Shown here: one piece after another, positions 10,431 to 21,099 of the stretch
How the letters are laid out: the number at the start of each line of letters is the position of its first letter
Numbering within the stretch: the stretch's first letter is position 1
Translations under genes and position numbers: made by a program
DNA from: Intoshia linei
Lineage: Eukaryota > Orthonectida > Rhopaluridae
NCBI GenBank assembly: GCA_001642005.1
Contig: LWCA01000555.1
Coordinates: 1 to 23,620, forward strand
Direction: 5' to 3'
DNA length: 23,620 nt
The notes under the pieces: model-generated
Seen by the model: the letters and a program-made list of their open reading frames with translations, nothing else
Told to the model about the DNA's origin: nothing
The model's database searches: none

Positions 10431-12072
10431 TTACAATTCAGATGCAATGATATCGCTAGCATTTTTGGATATAATTTTTATCATTAGTATACCATCCCTC
10501 TTTAAATAGTCTTTGACAAATTCGTCAATATCATTTACATTGGATTTTCCAATGTGTCCTATTGCAATCAATCTTTTCTAAATTTTCATTAAACTGGAAA
10601 GATCCTAAGATCAAACACAAAAATTGACCTTTATAAAAAATAGTTTACTGAATCCAGTATTTACTTTAGAAATAAAATTATGCACTCAAACCTAAATTCG
10701 TCAAGTTAATTATTTTTTTATCATTACTTGTTATTTCAACTTTTTGTACATTCTACATAATGTAATTGTTAGTAAATCTGTGATATAAAAATTTAATAGA
10801 CCTAAACACATAGTCTAGACTGTTAAAGAATGTTGACTCAATATTTTATTATTTCGAAAGTGGGTCAGTTTGAAAATAATTTTACTAGATTATCCGAATT
10901 GTAACGTTAGTCAATCCCTCATTTAATATTAAGCTTAGAAACAAGAATTAAATATTACAACATCAATAAATTTACCTTTACATAGTATTTATGTCTAGTC
11001 GATGGTATTATTCGGTAAGCCCAACTGAAAAGACTATACGTGGCCGTTAGTCCAACAATAATAATCCAAAACCAAATGAAAATACAAATTTTTTCAGTAA
11101 AAAAATTGATGGGTAACGTGCACTTTACAGTATGAGACTGAATAGACCCCAAAACCCTTATTTTGAAATCACAATACGTGACTGTGGGAAAAATATCAGC
11201 CGAAATCCATGGATCTCCAGCCAATAATGTTGTCAAAATAGTCCAAGCATATATTTGCATTTTGGTACTGATAAAATAGTTAATGAGGATCAGTTGAAAA
11301 AAGGCATTAATCGAATATAAAAACTTTATAAAAAGATAAATTATGGATAAATGGTTGCCATAAATCATTCTTCTTAGTATGTTTTGTCGTCGATGCATTC
11401 CCAATATTTGCTGTCGATTAATTTGAAAAAGATAGCGTCCCAAATAAGTAACCATAAAACATATTGCCTTTTGTTTTTCTTCAGGATTTTTACACTAAAA
11501 TGAAATATAAACTGCAACAACGGTTTCATTCGCTTTGTCCTTACAATGATACCCATGTAGGCCCAGGCTAAGAATCTCTGAAATATATATCTGTAAATGT
11601 ATAAACCTTTTGACATTGCATTCCAGCATAAGTAATTGATGAAACCGAAATTCCGCATGTTGTACTCAAGCCCAACCATACAGCTCGCGGTATATAGAAA
11701 AATATTGCTTGAGCCACAAAAAATAAGGAAACCCATTGATAATATGAGATAAACTTTTTATTTTTATCAATAATATTGGTGTCATTCGAGGATAAATAAT
11801 AATTATTTGTCACCCAACATATTCTATTTGTATACGAAATGTGACTTTCTGTGAAATGGGCAGGTGTCCAACAACTGACCTAGATAATATATTGTAAATT
11901 TGAAAAATATATAATGTACAGGATTGTCCACAATAAGTTTTGTTGTTATAATAGTGGCAAAAACTATAAGAAGAAACGTAGTGTGCTTACAGGATAGTCT
12001 GTCACTGAAACTATCTCCGCCACCTTCCTTTACTCCTCCCACATCCGCTAAAACCGACATTATTCGATCCAT
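10431..12072 (-). CDS. Innexin gap-junction protein
   Basis: Innexins form the gap junctions and hemichannels of protostomes. Five minus-strand exons: 12072–11920, 11879–11607, 11577–11545, 11494–10976 and 10577–10431, all in phase 0, giving 374 residues, a normal innexin length. The N-terminus has the family DSFSDRL and HTTFLL leading into TM1. Extracellular loop 1 carries C54 and C72 (SCWTPAHFT, RICWV). The innexin signature YYQWV is at 97–101, followed by TM2. TM3 lies near 204–225. Loop 2 carries C261 and C278 (TYCDF, VKCTLPIN), and TM4 follows NFFTEKI. The tail DEFVKDYL/RDGILMIKIIS matches the conserved innexin C-terminal region. Intron 2 (11578–11606) is only 29 bases, and exon 3 encodes just 11 residues. 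The capicua stop lies 109 bases upstream on the same strand. Confidence 0.95.
10578..10975 (-). other. Long last intron of the innexin, nothing recognised
   Basis: A 398-base AT-rich intron with donor GTAAAT and acceptor TTTAG on the minus strand. No exon or repeat with clear structure was seen. Confidence 0.6.
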
Positions 12073-12181
12073 TGTAAGAGTTAATTAAGAAAATTAATTG
12101 AAATCAATAGAATAGCCAGGAGACTTGACGTATAAAAAATCAATAAAATTTAATGTATAAATTATATATTCTATGAAACAG

Positions 12182-14788
12182 CTAATTATCTGGAATAGTC
12201 GACATGATTCGTTGACGAACCTCTCGTATTTTATGCTGCAAGCATAATTTTGTCGGGAAAATGTCTTTATTTTGTTGATAAAATTGAGAAGTAGCCGTTT
12301 CCGTTGGAAAGGACCCGTTAGTAATCAAAAATTCAATCACTAAATGACGTCGTCGATCTTGAATTTTTCGACAATTTAATAATTTGGTATTTGATTTAGC
12401 TGCAGATATTAAATAATTTGATGTAACACTTTCGCCAAAAAACATGTCACTGTCCGATGATGTTGGAAGGCAGGTTTTACAAGTTTTGTTATTCCATGTA
12501 AATTTATCTTAAAAATTTTTGATAATTTAAAATTAAATAATTACAAGGCGACTTTTTATATTTTTCGACAAACGAAGCAGTATTTGGAGTTTTTGGTGCA
12601 GTAGTTCTCGGTGTGTACTTTGGCAAGTGCTCTAAATTTAAATGCAATGAATTTCTCTTTAAATATGATTGTTTTTGTTTATCTTGTGGTTTGTTGGATA
12701 TTTCCTAAATATAAATATATTTATTGCAGAAAGTAGAGTTAAAACCTTTAATTTATTCAAAATATCGGTGGGATTCGTGTTTTTTATATTACAAATATCT
12801 AGATGACAACGTTATTTCATAGATTTACAATTTACCAGAGGTTTCATCTTTTTGATTTATGGCATTTTTCATTTTCTTAATTTTTGTACACCATTTCCAA
12901 TCAGGATTATTTCGAAAATGATCCTCCTTTAGCTAAAACTACTTGCATTTGAAAAATTAAGAAAAATACTTTCGTGGCATAGTTTTGATAAATTTCTTTC
13001 TTTTCCGCGACAATATTGTACCACCATTCTCCCAATACTTTACTGACTCCACGGTTATCCAATTCAGGTTGTTCTTGGTGAACTACAGGTCTGTGAATTT
13101 TGCTAAACAACATAAATGCATTCATTGGACGACGTATGTGGTTCAATTTGCGTAACTATTGCATTTTAAAATAATTCATGTAAAAAAACCTCAATGTCTT
13201 TAGACAAAGTTGTGCTTTTGGTTTCAGTGCTATCTACAAATACATCGTCTACTAATTTTAATTATTTTCATTTTTACATTTTAAATTACCCAGAGTCGAG
13301 TTTTTACTACTATTTAGACTTTCAATACCCTCCTCTTTTTTAGTAACTGGTATATTTGGAACTATATCCGTCCAACTAAACGTTTTAAGTCTTTTTGTTT
13401 CATCTACAAAATAAAATTACAGTTAAAATTGTAGTTAAACGTTACAATAGTTAACAAAAATCAGTCAATTTTATATAAAGCGATTCAGATATTTGTTTAT
13501 TATATTTTTGAAATTCATATTCACTAATTTTATGGCAAAATTATACAAATTAGTAATAATGGTGGAATTTAAGTAAAAATGGTTGGATTTAAGTAAATAC
13601 CATAAATATTAATAAGCTTGTTAATTAAATTCTTCTTGCCAATAAACCGCTACAAACGGATATTAAATAAACCATCTGAATATAACAGTGATATTTAGTA
13701 GGTATACTAGTGCAACCCAGCGGTTCAGAAAAACTTATTCAAACACCCGGGTTAACGTATTGTACAGACCTGAGTTAGTATGAACCACGTTTCTAATGTA
13801 TAATGCACTATGTTTTTAAACTTTTCAAAAAATTTTTACCCTACCTAACGTGGAACCCAAGTTGATAACCACTGGATTAATTTAAAATTTCCTTGCGCAA
13901 CTCGTTAAATTGTAATTAATTAAAATTAATTAAACCCCTTTTAAAAATAGATGAATAATGTTTCCTACATTATTTCAGTTTCCATTGAAATAAACAACCT
14001 GAACGTGATTTTTGATAACGTATAGGTAGATTTTAAATTTAAAAAACCATACCTTTTTTAAAAGAATTCAAAGAAAGATCCGTTGGTTTGTCGGCATTAA
14101 TGGAATGAAACAGACTGAGATTATTGAAATTGAATTCAGAGTCTGATTTAGTCTGTCGTTTTGGAAAAATGGGTAAATTTGCACATAAAGGCGGTAGAGC
14201 ATGACTTTTAGATTTGGTGGGTAAATTTAAAATATTTGAGATATTATGATTTGTTTTTCCATTTTCGTTCGTTATATGAGAAAAGATTGATAATCTAAAC
14301 GTATTAAAGTCTTCATTTGAACTTTCTGGAGATGAAATATCTTCATTCCAAGGAGTGACCACACCTCTTAAATTGGCTCTCGTAACCCAAATACATAATA
14401 ATTCATTTCTTACAGGATGAAAATTTCTGATGAGAAACTTGTAATTTTTATTTTCAAAGCTTCTGTCAAAAATGGTACCAAGAGAAAAGTAATGAACGTC
14501 TGGATTCTTCCTAAAAAGAACATTTGAACCTTTGACAAGTTGTCTAATTGTTGGGCAAGTGTCACTAATAATATCACAATTTGTAAAAACATTTTCTATT
14601 TTAATATTTGAATTTTCTTTTGAATAGTCATCAACTTGGTCCAGCTTAACACTGATTCCACATTTTCCATGAGTCAACTTGATTACTCCCAAATAATAAG
14701 CATATTCACATCGCACTAGCACGCGATGACCTCTGTAGTCATCTAGGTTCAAAAAAGTATCAATGTTTTCAAAATCAGTATCCAACAT
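12182..14788 (-). CDS. CIC: Capicua transcriptional repressor (HMG-box plus C1), compact form
   Basis: Capicua is a nuclear HMG-box repressor that is relieved by receptor tyrosine kinase/ERK signalling. Eight exons: 14788–14053, 13403–13290, 13251–13190, 13155–12970, 12932–12836, 12798–12746, 12704–12545 and 12507–12182, for 577 residues. The large first exon encodes the conserved N-terminal region ([11 protein letters not shown] near residue 18, then [13 protein letters not shown]). The HMG box is at about 310–380, with [24 protein letters not shown] and NPDWKWC, characteristic of capicua rather than SOX/TCF. The C1 motif at about 517–572 ([25 protein letters not shown]) is specific to capicua and works with the HMG box in DNA binding. 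SP/TP sites ([16 protein letters not shown]) could be kinase targets. Human CIC-S is about 1600 residues, so the linker between HMG and C1 is drastically shortened here. Exon 6 is only 53 bases. Confidence 0.95.
13558..13597. repeat. 20-bp tandem duplicate shared with the p47 intron
   Basis: Two 20-base units ending in TTTAAGTAAA lie in capicua intron 1. The second unit with its flank (13574–13597, 24 bases) is identical to 19667–19690 in the p47 gene, where a similar unit also follows in tandem. This marks a dispersed repeat family. Confidence 0.7.
13718..13874. mobile_element. Degraded hAT-like MITE in capicua intron 1
   Basis: It starts CAGCGGTTCAGAAAA and ends GTTGATAACCACTG, which inverted reads CAGTGGTTATCAAC, so the ends resemble the 701–913 element. 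The 8-base flanks (GTGCAACC and GATTAATT) do not match, so the boundaries or the duplication have decayed. The host intron 13404–14052 is 649 bases. Confidence 0.5.
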
Positions 14789-15706
14789 GAACAAAATTTA
14801 AAAATTCGAGTATTTCAGTAATTTAAATTTATTAATCCAAATACTGTTTAACTAAGGATTGACATTGAATATTTATTTATAACTTGTAATAAAATTTAGT
14901 ACCTGAAGAAGGTGTTTGTTTGTGAATTACATCTAATTTGCAAAGTGCAATTAGATAAATTTACCATCCGAGTATTTAAACTATTTGGAGCCATCAACTT
15001 AATTGCTGAAATTTTAATTTGGCATGAGCCTTACAAATTGGTTGTCATAAATTTAACTGCGATTCAATTTAATTTACTTGTAATTAAATTGGTAAATTCA
15101 TTTTACTGGCTATTGCATCAGTGGCTTCTTTGTACTAGGCGACCTTTAGACAATGGTCTCAATATTCAATCAATTTTAAATTCTCGATTAGGTTAAAAGT
15201 AGCATGCTTCTAGTACAATTATATTCACAAATTACAGACATTCCAATTTCATCATTTTATTAGATGTCGTAATTGAAGCAAATTGTTCGGTTCACAATTT
15301 TTAGTTTCCTCATTGATTCAATCTGCACGTTTCAATTAAATTTCAGACTACATGTAATATCATTATTATTAATCATGTTTGTACTTTTATTGCATTCTAA
15401 GTTTTATTGAAAATTTTACGTTTTTGAATTGTCTACTAAGTACATTGAAGTAGTCTTTAATCACAAAGTCCAGTAGTGAATTTTTCATGATTTTGGTTTT
15501 ATATTTTTTGCTATTTTTAGTTATGTATCATTTTCTATTTTCACTTATTTTATTCATGATTTTTCATTTTGTAAACTCAATTTGATATTTTTTTCAGAAA
15601 AAAGTACAATGTACAATTTTATCAATACACATGTTGAATCTGTGTTCAATTTTTCAAATTTGTAATTCATACTTTTGCCGAATTTAAAATAAACTATCTA
15701 AAAATG

Positions 15707-15853
15707 AATTGGTATTTAGTAGTGTGTTCAACTTTTTTAAAAGTACTTTTTATTACTGAGTACTTAGTTTTTTTCTCAGTACATTTTTGTACTTTTACTG
15801 AGTTTTATAAAATTTGTACTGAGTACTTTATAAAAAGTACTTTTTAACCAATT
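15707..15853. repeat. AGTACT-rich inverted-repeat element
   Basis: The block begins AATTGGT (15707–15713) and ends ACCAATT (15847–15853). Inside it, AAAAGTACTTTTTA on the left and TAAAAAGTACTTTTT on the right are mirrored, and ACTGAGT(ACT) occurs several times between them. It can fold into a long imperfect hairpin. It could be a small foldback element; no target duplication was established. Confidence 0.6.
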
Positions 15854-16545
15854 GAGACATTTTGACGCATTTTTGCGTCAAACGATTTGCCACGTATTAT
15901 TCATTAAACATCAGTTCATATTAAAATACAAAATTATCATAATTAAAATTAAAAGTATATTATATATATTATATTATAAGTAGTATATTATAATTAAAAG
16001 TATATAAATAAATTTTATCGTTATTAATTAATGTTTTATTCGAGTTTAGTATAATTTTGATTGATTAAAATTAAAATCACAATTAATTAATAATAATAAT
16101 ACGATTCGTCCGTGAAATATAAAATATACGTAACTATAACATTTATAAATACAAACATTATAACATTATCATTTTTATGTCAATGTCGCAATGGGTTAAA
16201 CTTAATTTAAATATTTTACTTAAATTTTGATTCTAATTTTTTTAATTACGTTGAATTTCTTGTGAGATTATGCATTATTAACGACGATTTTAGTTTCGTT
16301 GTTGTAGTTTAAATTTGAAACAGAATGTTTTGAAAATAACAATTTGAAATTTAAAATTGCGTAGCAATGAAAAAAATTCCGAAGGAATTAATTATATAGA
16401 TTTTCACCCATAATTATTTATTGAAAATGTGAAGACGTTTAATGCACATTTTTTTTGAAATTGTAGGATCAGTATTTATATTTCAAATTTTTATTTTAAT
16501 CGAAATATTTGAAAAATAATGGTTGATAATATATTAAAAATTATT

Positions 16546-17130
16546 TTTCACCGGGAATGCGTAGATTTTAGGGGTTGAAATTTTGTATTTATATCAACTG
16601 GAATAAGGTCTATTAGAATAATTTTTTTTTTAATTTTCAGACCCTTAATTATTTCACATTTGTGTTGATAAAATAATTCGGAAAAAAAATATATAAATAT
16701 TAACATGCTTTTTTGACCGTGAACTCGTCACTTATTCGGATTGAAATTTTTATGTGCGTTAACAGGTTAAAACTGTACCACCTGTAAATTTTTTGAAATT
16801 CTAGGGCTGTTTTCATTAAAAAAAGAAGGATAATTTGGAGTTTTGACCCTGAAGATATAATTTTTTTAAATTTAAATTTATTATAATGTTAATGATTTTA
16901 AAATCCGTATCAGCGTATATATTTTTTTAAATTTTGCAACTCGTTTAATTTTCAAAAAAAAAAACAATTGGGGTTTTTGACCAGTAAGATCTGAGTTTGG
17001 AAGGTTGCAATTTATCTTATTATATGTCCCGGCAAAAATGTAATTAAAATGTGAACTTTATAAAATTCTAAGACTTGTAGGTATTGAAATAAATATACAC
17101 ACAAACAAATATTGCGTAGCATATTATATA
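16546..17130. repeat. Diverged tandem repeats, ~133-bp period
   Basis: Four related starts, TTTTCACCGGGAATGC (about 16545), TTTTTTGACCGTGAA (16709), TTTTGACCCTGAAGAT (16841) and TTTTTGACCAGTAAGAT (16974), lie 164, 132 and 134 bases apart. In three of them a motif like GG..GGTTGAAATTT follows. The last unit (16961–17130) has an inverted copy at 23095–23265. The unit carries no coding potential. Confidence 0.65.
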
Positions 17131-17234
17131 TCTAAGGATTATTAATTTTAAAATATTCATCTACAAACATATATAAAACATCTACAAAACTATTAATAAT
17201 CAAAAATCTAATAATAAATTCTACCTAATTCAAA

Positions 17235-18131
17235 TTGGAACCAAAAAAAATTGCTGATTTATTTTACGTGTCTCGATCGACTGTTTCATTTATAAAAAGA
17301 ATATTTACAAATGATTGGCAAATTTTTGGTTCAAATCGAAAAAGGTCTGGTAGGAAAAAGTTTACAACCGAAAGAACTGACAGAATAATTGTCAAAACAG
17401 CAATTAAAAAGCGAAATTCAATTTGTTCTAAAGTCGTTACAAAACTTGAACAACGAAATATTCATTTATCAAGAATTACGGTTAACCGTCGACTCTTGGC
17501 AGCGGGGTATAGATAATATAAAATAATTAAAAAAACCCTTCTATCTATAAAGATGAAACAATCCAGGTTCGAATAGCAAAAAAAAATATGAAAGTTGGAC
17601 TGAACATGATTGGAGCAAAATAATTCATTTATATTAAAAAAAATATATAAATATTCACTAATTTGTAATTATATTTTAATTAATAAAATTCAAGTTAATT
17701 TATTGATTTATAGTTCATATTTTCTGACGAATCTATGATAAATGTGATGGCTGACAGATCATTAAATGTACGGAGAAGCTCAAATGAAGAATTGAGACCA
17801 GATTGTATCAAAAAAATCGGTAAACTTTCCATTAAGGTTATGAATCATAACTTATGATTGGTGAGCTATATCTGTTATAGGTGTAACGATTGGCAGATAA
17901 GAATTTATTAGATAAGATTAAGATATTAGCAAAATACAGATTGTGGAAGGTAAAATAAACCAAAAAGTTTACAAGAATGTTTTACAAGTATTTTTAAATG
18001 AAATAACTGAATAGAATACAAATAGAGGAGTTGTATTTAAGCAAGATTCAGCTTCTTTGCCACAAAGCTAAATCCATCACTTGCTATTTTGAGGATAAGG
18101 GTATTTCTGTCCTGGAAATTAGCCAGACATA
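17235..18131 (+). pseudogene. Tc1/mariner-type transposase pseudogene
   Basis: Tc1/mariner transposases cut and paste DNA at TA sites. An open stretch at 17235–17516 encodes the paired-type DNA-binding region: KKIADLFYVSRSTVSFIKR, then KRSGRKKFTTERTDR and ITVNRRLLAAGYR. Further transposase segments follow in shifting frames: SWTEHDWSKII (17603–17622), IFSDES with the first catalytic Asp (17714–17734), WxAISVIGV (17856–17886), VEGKINQKVYKNVLQ (17943–17990), FKQDSAS with the second Asp (18038–18058) and CHKAKSITCYFEDKGI. An AT-rich insert of about 90 bases (17623–17711) splits the IFSDE motif. The third acidic residue region is not found. Several stops and frameshifts make it inactive, and terminal repeats were not identified. 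Confidence 0.85.
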
Positions 18132-18149
18132 ATAAATTAAATTTTTATC

Positions 18150-18166
18150 AGTGAGAACTTCTCACT
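18150..18166. repeat. 17-base perfect palindrome
   Basis: AGTGAGAACTTCTCACT is two 8-base arms around one C, lying between the decayed Tc1 transposase and p47. It starts with a CAGTGAGAA-like sequence, so it may be a transposon end, or simply chance. Confidence 0.5.
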
Positions 18167-18414
18167 ACCAAATTCTATTATAAAGTAATTCAAGAACTAG
18201 TGTTTGTAATTTTCCAAAGTCACCATTATTATCATTGTTATAATGGTTTTACTAGAATCAATGACTGTTTCCAATAAGTTACCCAAATCTAAAATGTAAA
18301 TTTTGATAATGCGTTAATATAAAATTAAAGTTTAATTTAAACTCAAATTGAAGAGTAATAACCATAACAATAAGTTTAAATAAAATAAATAATTAATTAG
18401 CAATAATAGTCAAA

Positions 18415-20362
18415 ATGGAGAATGAAAATGTTATGAGATTTATGGAGCTCTGTGGTGTAACACATGAAGTGGCAGTAAAATATTTAAATGAGGCCAATAA
18501 GGATATTGATGTAATACATTTATATATAAAAAAATTAATTCTTGATTAGAAAGCATTGAACAATTATTTTGATAATAGCATGCAGTAAGTTTAATAATAT
18601 TTAAATATCATTTGATAAAGAAAATCAAAGAAAATTGAAGAATATGTTGGTGGAGCTGCAAGTGGCGGATCAGGGTAAGTTATTAATACCCACTAGTTAA
18701 ACGTTTTTAGATTAAATGTAATAGAAAACAAAGATCATAAATCAAAACATTTTGTCAATGCATTATTGGCGGCAGCTAAAAAGTAAGTTGTTAATATTAT
18801 TATGCCGTTAATTTATTAATATTTTGTAATGTAAATATAGAGCTGGAGCCATACAGGTTGAAAAAGCTAATAATAATGAATCTACATTATTTCGAGGTTC
18901 TTGCTATCGACTTGGAAATTCAGAGGAAGGATCTACCAAGTATGGAAGTGATGATCCTACTGTTGTGAATTTTATTATTTTTAAACATTATAATTTAGAC
19001 AAAAATTTGCATTAGAATGTTTAGAAATGGATTCGCTGTTGACAATGGTCCTTTAAGGTATTTTAGAGGGCCAGGAAGTAAAGAATTTCTACTGTCTATT
19101 TTTAAGGGGTAAAAATATATTAAATTTAGTTTAATATAGCGTTTTCGAACTTGATGATTTCGTATTGTTGGTGAGTGTAAACATTTATTTCGTATCGCAA
19201 ATTAATTATAAACAAGGATACAAATTTGTATCCACATGGGTTTTATCGTTTTCATAATTCCTACTAGTTTTTTTTTTGGTCCATTAATACTATGCGTGGT
19301 GTATACTTGATATGCAGTACAGTATAGTTGGAAAATATATAAATGCTAATAAATTACGAATGTTAGTACACGCATAGTTTTAATTATGAGTGTCTACTTA
19401 AATCCAACAATTTTTACTAAAAATAAAAATTTACCAACACTAAAACAACAAATTCAGTTTTAACAACCCTAAAAGGAAAAAGTGGATTATTCCCTTAAGG
19501 GTAGATAAAACTAGATTTTGATATTAAAGGTTAATAAATGTGGGTTTTCCCATATGGATTGGTAAAATTGGGATTTTTCCTTAGGGGTTTGTAAAACTGA
19601 AATTTTCCCTAAAGGGTTTTTAAAACCGAATTTTTCCCTTAAAGATTGGTAAATTTTGATTTTTAATAAAAATGGTTGGATTTAAGTAAAAATGATTGGG
19701 TTTAAGAATATTATTTTTAATTATAATGGTATTTAAGTAATTTAAGCGTCTACACGTAACAAAGTTTGTTACAATTAAAATAGTATTGTTTTAATCGATA
19801 AATATAATTTAATTTACTTTTAGAAAAATTCCAGATGAAATTAATGACACGATCATTAAAAAAAAATTGAACCCTCAAAATGTTTTCGTAGATGTTGAAA
19901 ATCTTCAACATCAAGATTTTTTTGAATTACCCACTCAACTATTTAATGGGGAATATAATAGTATGGAAACGTAAGTCAAATATATTAATTAATTATAATA
20001 TATAATTAATACAGTATTTAGAAATATTTCAAAGCCTTCCATTTCCATGACAACCCATAATAGTGTTTTAGCATTTGACGAAAGTGATCCGGTTACTTTA
20101 CTTAGGTTAAAATTAACAAATGGAAAAACTGTAAAAATTAATGCAAATATTCATACTACCATTGAACGATTAAGAGAAGTTATAAGGTAGTTTTTATGAT
20201 ATTTATAGTTAACCATTTACTAGACTAAATTACCTTAACGGGAATGATTTATTTAACTTGATTAGTTTTGGAAATCCTCCAATTACAAAAGACACTCCTA
20301 AAGATAAGACATTACAAGATCTGGATCTATTAAACGTTATTTTGATAATAAAACTTTTATAA
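18415..20362 (+). CDS. NSFL1C: p47 / NSFL1 cofactor of p97 (UBA–SEP–UBX)
   Basis: p47 links the AAA ATPase p97 to ubiquitinated cargo and to Golgi/ER membrane fusion. Nine exons: 18415–18510, 18550–18584, 18621–18674, 18711–18782, 18841–18961, 18999–19108, 19824–19970, 20022–20186 and 20224–20362, for 312 residues (human 370). Residues 1–45 form a UBA domain (FMELCGVTHEVAVKYL). A linker contains FVNALLAAAKKAGA and YRLG, as in the family. The SEP domain begins near 127 (MFRNGFAVDNGPLR) and runs to KGKIPDEI. The UBX domain starts near 230 (LRLKLTNGK, then the C-terminal DLDLLNVILI). The usual p97-contacting FP turn reads FGNPP. Introns are 36–58 bases except the 715-base intron 6 (19109–19823), which carries a minisatellite. 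It shares no control region with neighbours that I can see. Confidence 0.92.
19394..19689. repeat. MITE-like unit: 44-bp inverted arms in p47 intron 6
   Basis: Positions 19394–19437 and 19646–19689 are reverse complements at 40 of 44 bases by eye (core GTTGGATTTAAGTA). Between them lie 208 bases, mostly the 29-bp minisatellite. Part of the right arm recurs exactly in capicua intron 1. No target duplication was confirmed, so calling it a transposable element is inference. Confidence 0.65.
19487..19689. repeat. 29-bp minisatellite, seven copies
   Basis: Seven head-to-tail units of exactly 29 bases start at 19487, 19516, 19545, 19574, 19603, 19632 and 19661. A typical unit reads TTTTCCCTAAAGGG followed by TTTTTAAAACCGAAT. 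Copies differ at several positions but keep length exactly, so it is an old tandem array. It sits in p47 intron 6, and the last unit overlaps the right inverted arm. Confidence 0.85.
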
Positions 20363-21099
20363 ATATTAAATTGTGATTATGAACTGGATATCGATCTGAC
20401 ACCCTTGTTTTTCAAAAATAATCGTCTCAAGTAAACATTTACTCGAGATCGCTCACCTGAAATATGATATTGACCCTTAGTTGTGTAAATTTAGGGAAAT
20501 GTTAAATATGCAATTGAAACCTGAACCAGTGTTTCAACGAGTTGACCACAAACTGGTTAACTACCAATTGTAACGGTTAGTAGATATTGTATTCAGATTA
20601 TTGTTTTGTTTTCATTGTGATAAAACTCACTAAATTTACCAGGAAGTATAGGCCAACGATTTTTAACCTCTTCATAATCTCTACACAGTGGACCCATCGA
20701 AATAAAACCTTATTCAATGACTTCTTCCGGTAATATTAATTGATAGGTATGGTTTGCAACAAAAATTGTTGATATTTTGTTTAATAATGACAAAAATTCT
20801 GTTTTTTTAAAGTTTAGGTTTTTGTTCAAGTTTCGAGCTTAATAGGTTCGGTTTCGCGTAGATATATTGAGAAATTTGAACATTTTTAAAAAAAGTTTTT
20901 ACATGCAAATATTAAAGCCATAAAAACTAATATCTTAAATTGATGTAATTTAAACATTAATATGAATAGTATTTTATTGAAATAAGATACAAATTTGTCA
21001 AGAATTAAATCAGCAACAAAATCAACATTACTATAATTAGTTGCTAAGAAGGTAATAACATTTAAAATTTTACCAGTTTGCCGAATAATTTAATTAATT
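20363..21099. other. Intergenic region between p47 and TXNDC9
   Basis: About 740 AT-rich bases holding the p47 3' end and the TXNDC9 promoter. AACCAGT (20524–20530) is repeated inverted as ACTGGTT downstream (20552–20558), giving a small stem. No exon or RNA gene was recognised. Confidence 0.6.

Larger units (their letters stand above)
14789..17234. other. Repeat-rich intergenic region upstream of capicua
   Basis: No gene was recognised. An open frame at 14912–15196 has no family resemblance. The region must hold the capicua promoter near its left edge. It contains the palindromic AGTACT-rich block (15707–15853), AT-rich microsatellite-like DNA around 15950–16015, and the diverged tandem repeats at 16546–17130. 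Confidence 0.6.

Noticed and set aside
12907-13146. HMG box as a SOX or TCF gene
   Set aside because: [14 protein letters not shown] and NPDWKWC are capicua-specific, and the C1 motif downstream is found only in capicua.
14912-15196. 94-codon open frame upstream of capicua
   Set aside because: No recognisable domain, low-complexity hydrophobic composition and no splice partners; likely chance in AT-rich DNA.
17566-17574. GGTTCGAAT, similar to a tRNA B box
   Set aside because: No A box or cloverleaf could be built around it; it lies within the decayed Tc1 transposase.
19487-19689. 29-bp regular repeats reminiscent of a CRISPR array
   Set aside because: Units are directly adjacent with no unique spacers, diverged from each other, and lie in an intron of an animal gene; it is a minisatellite.
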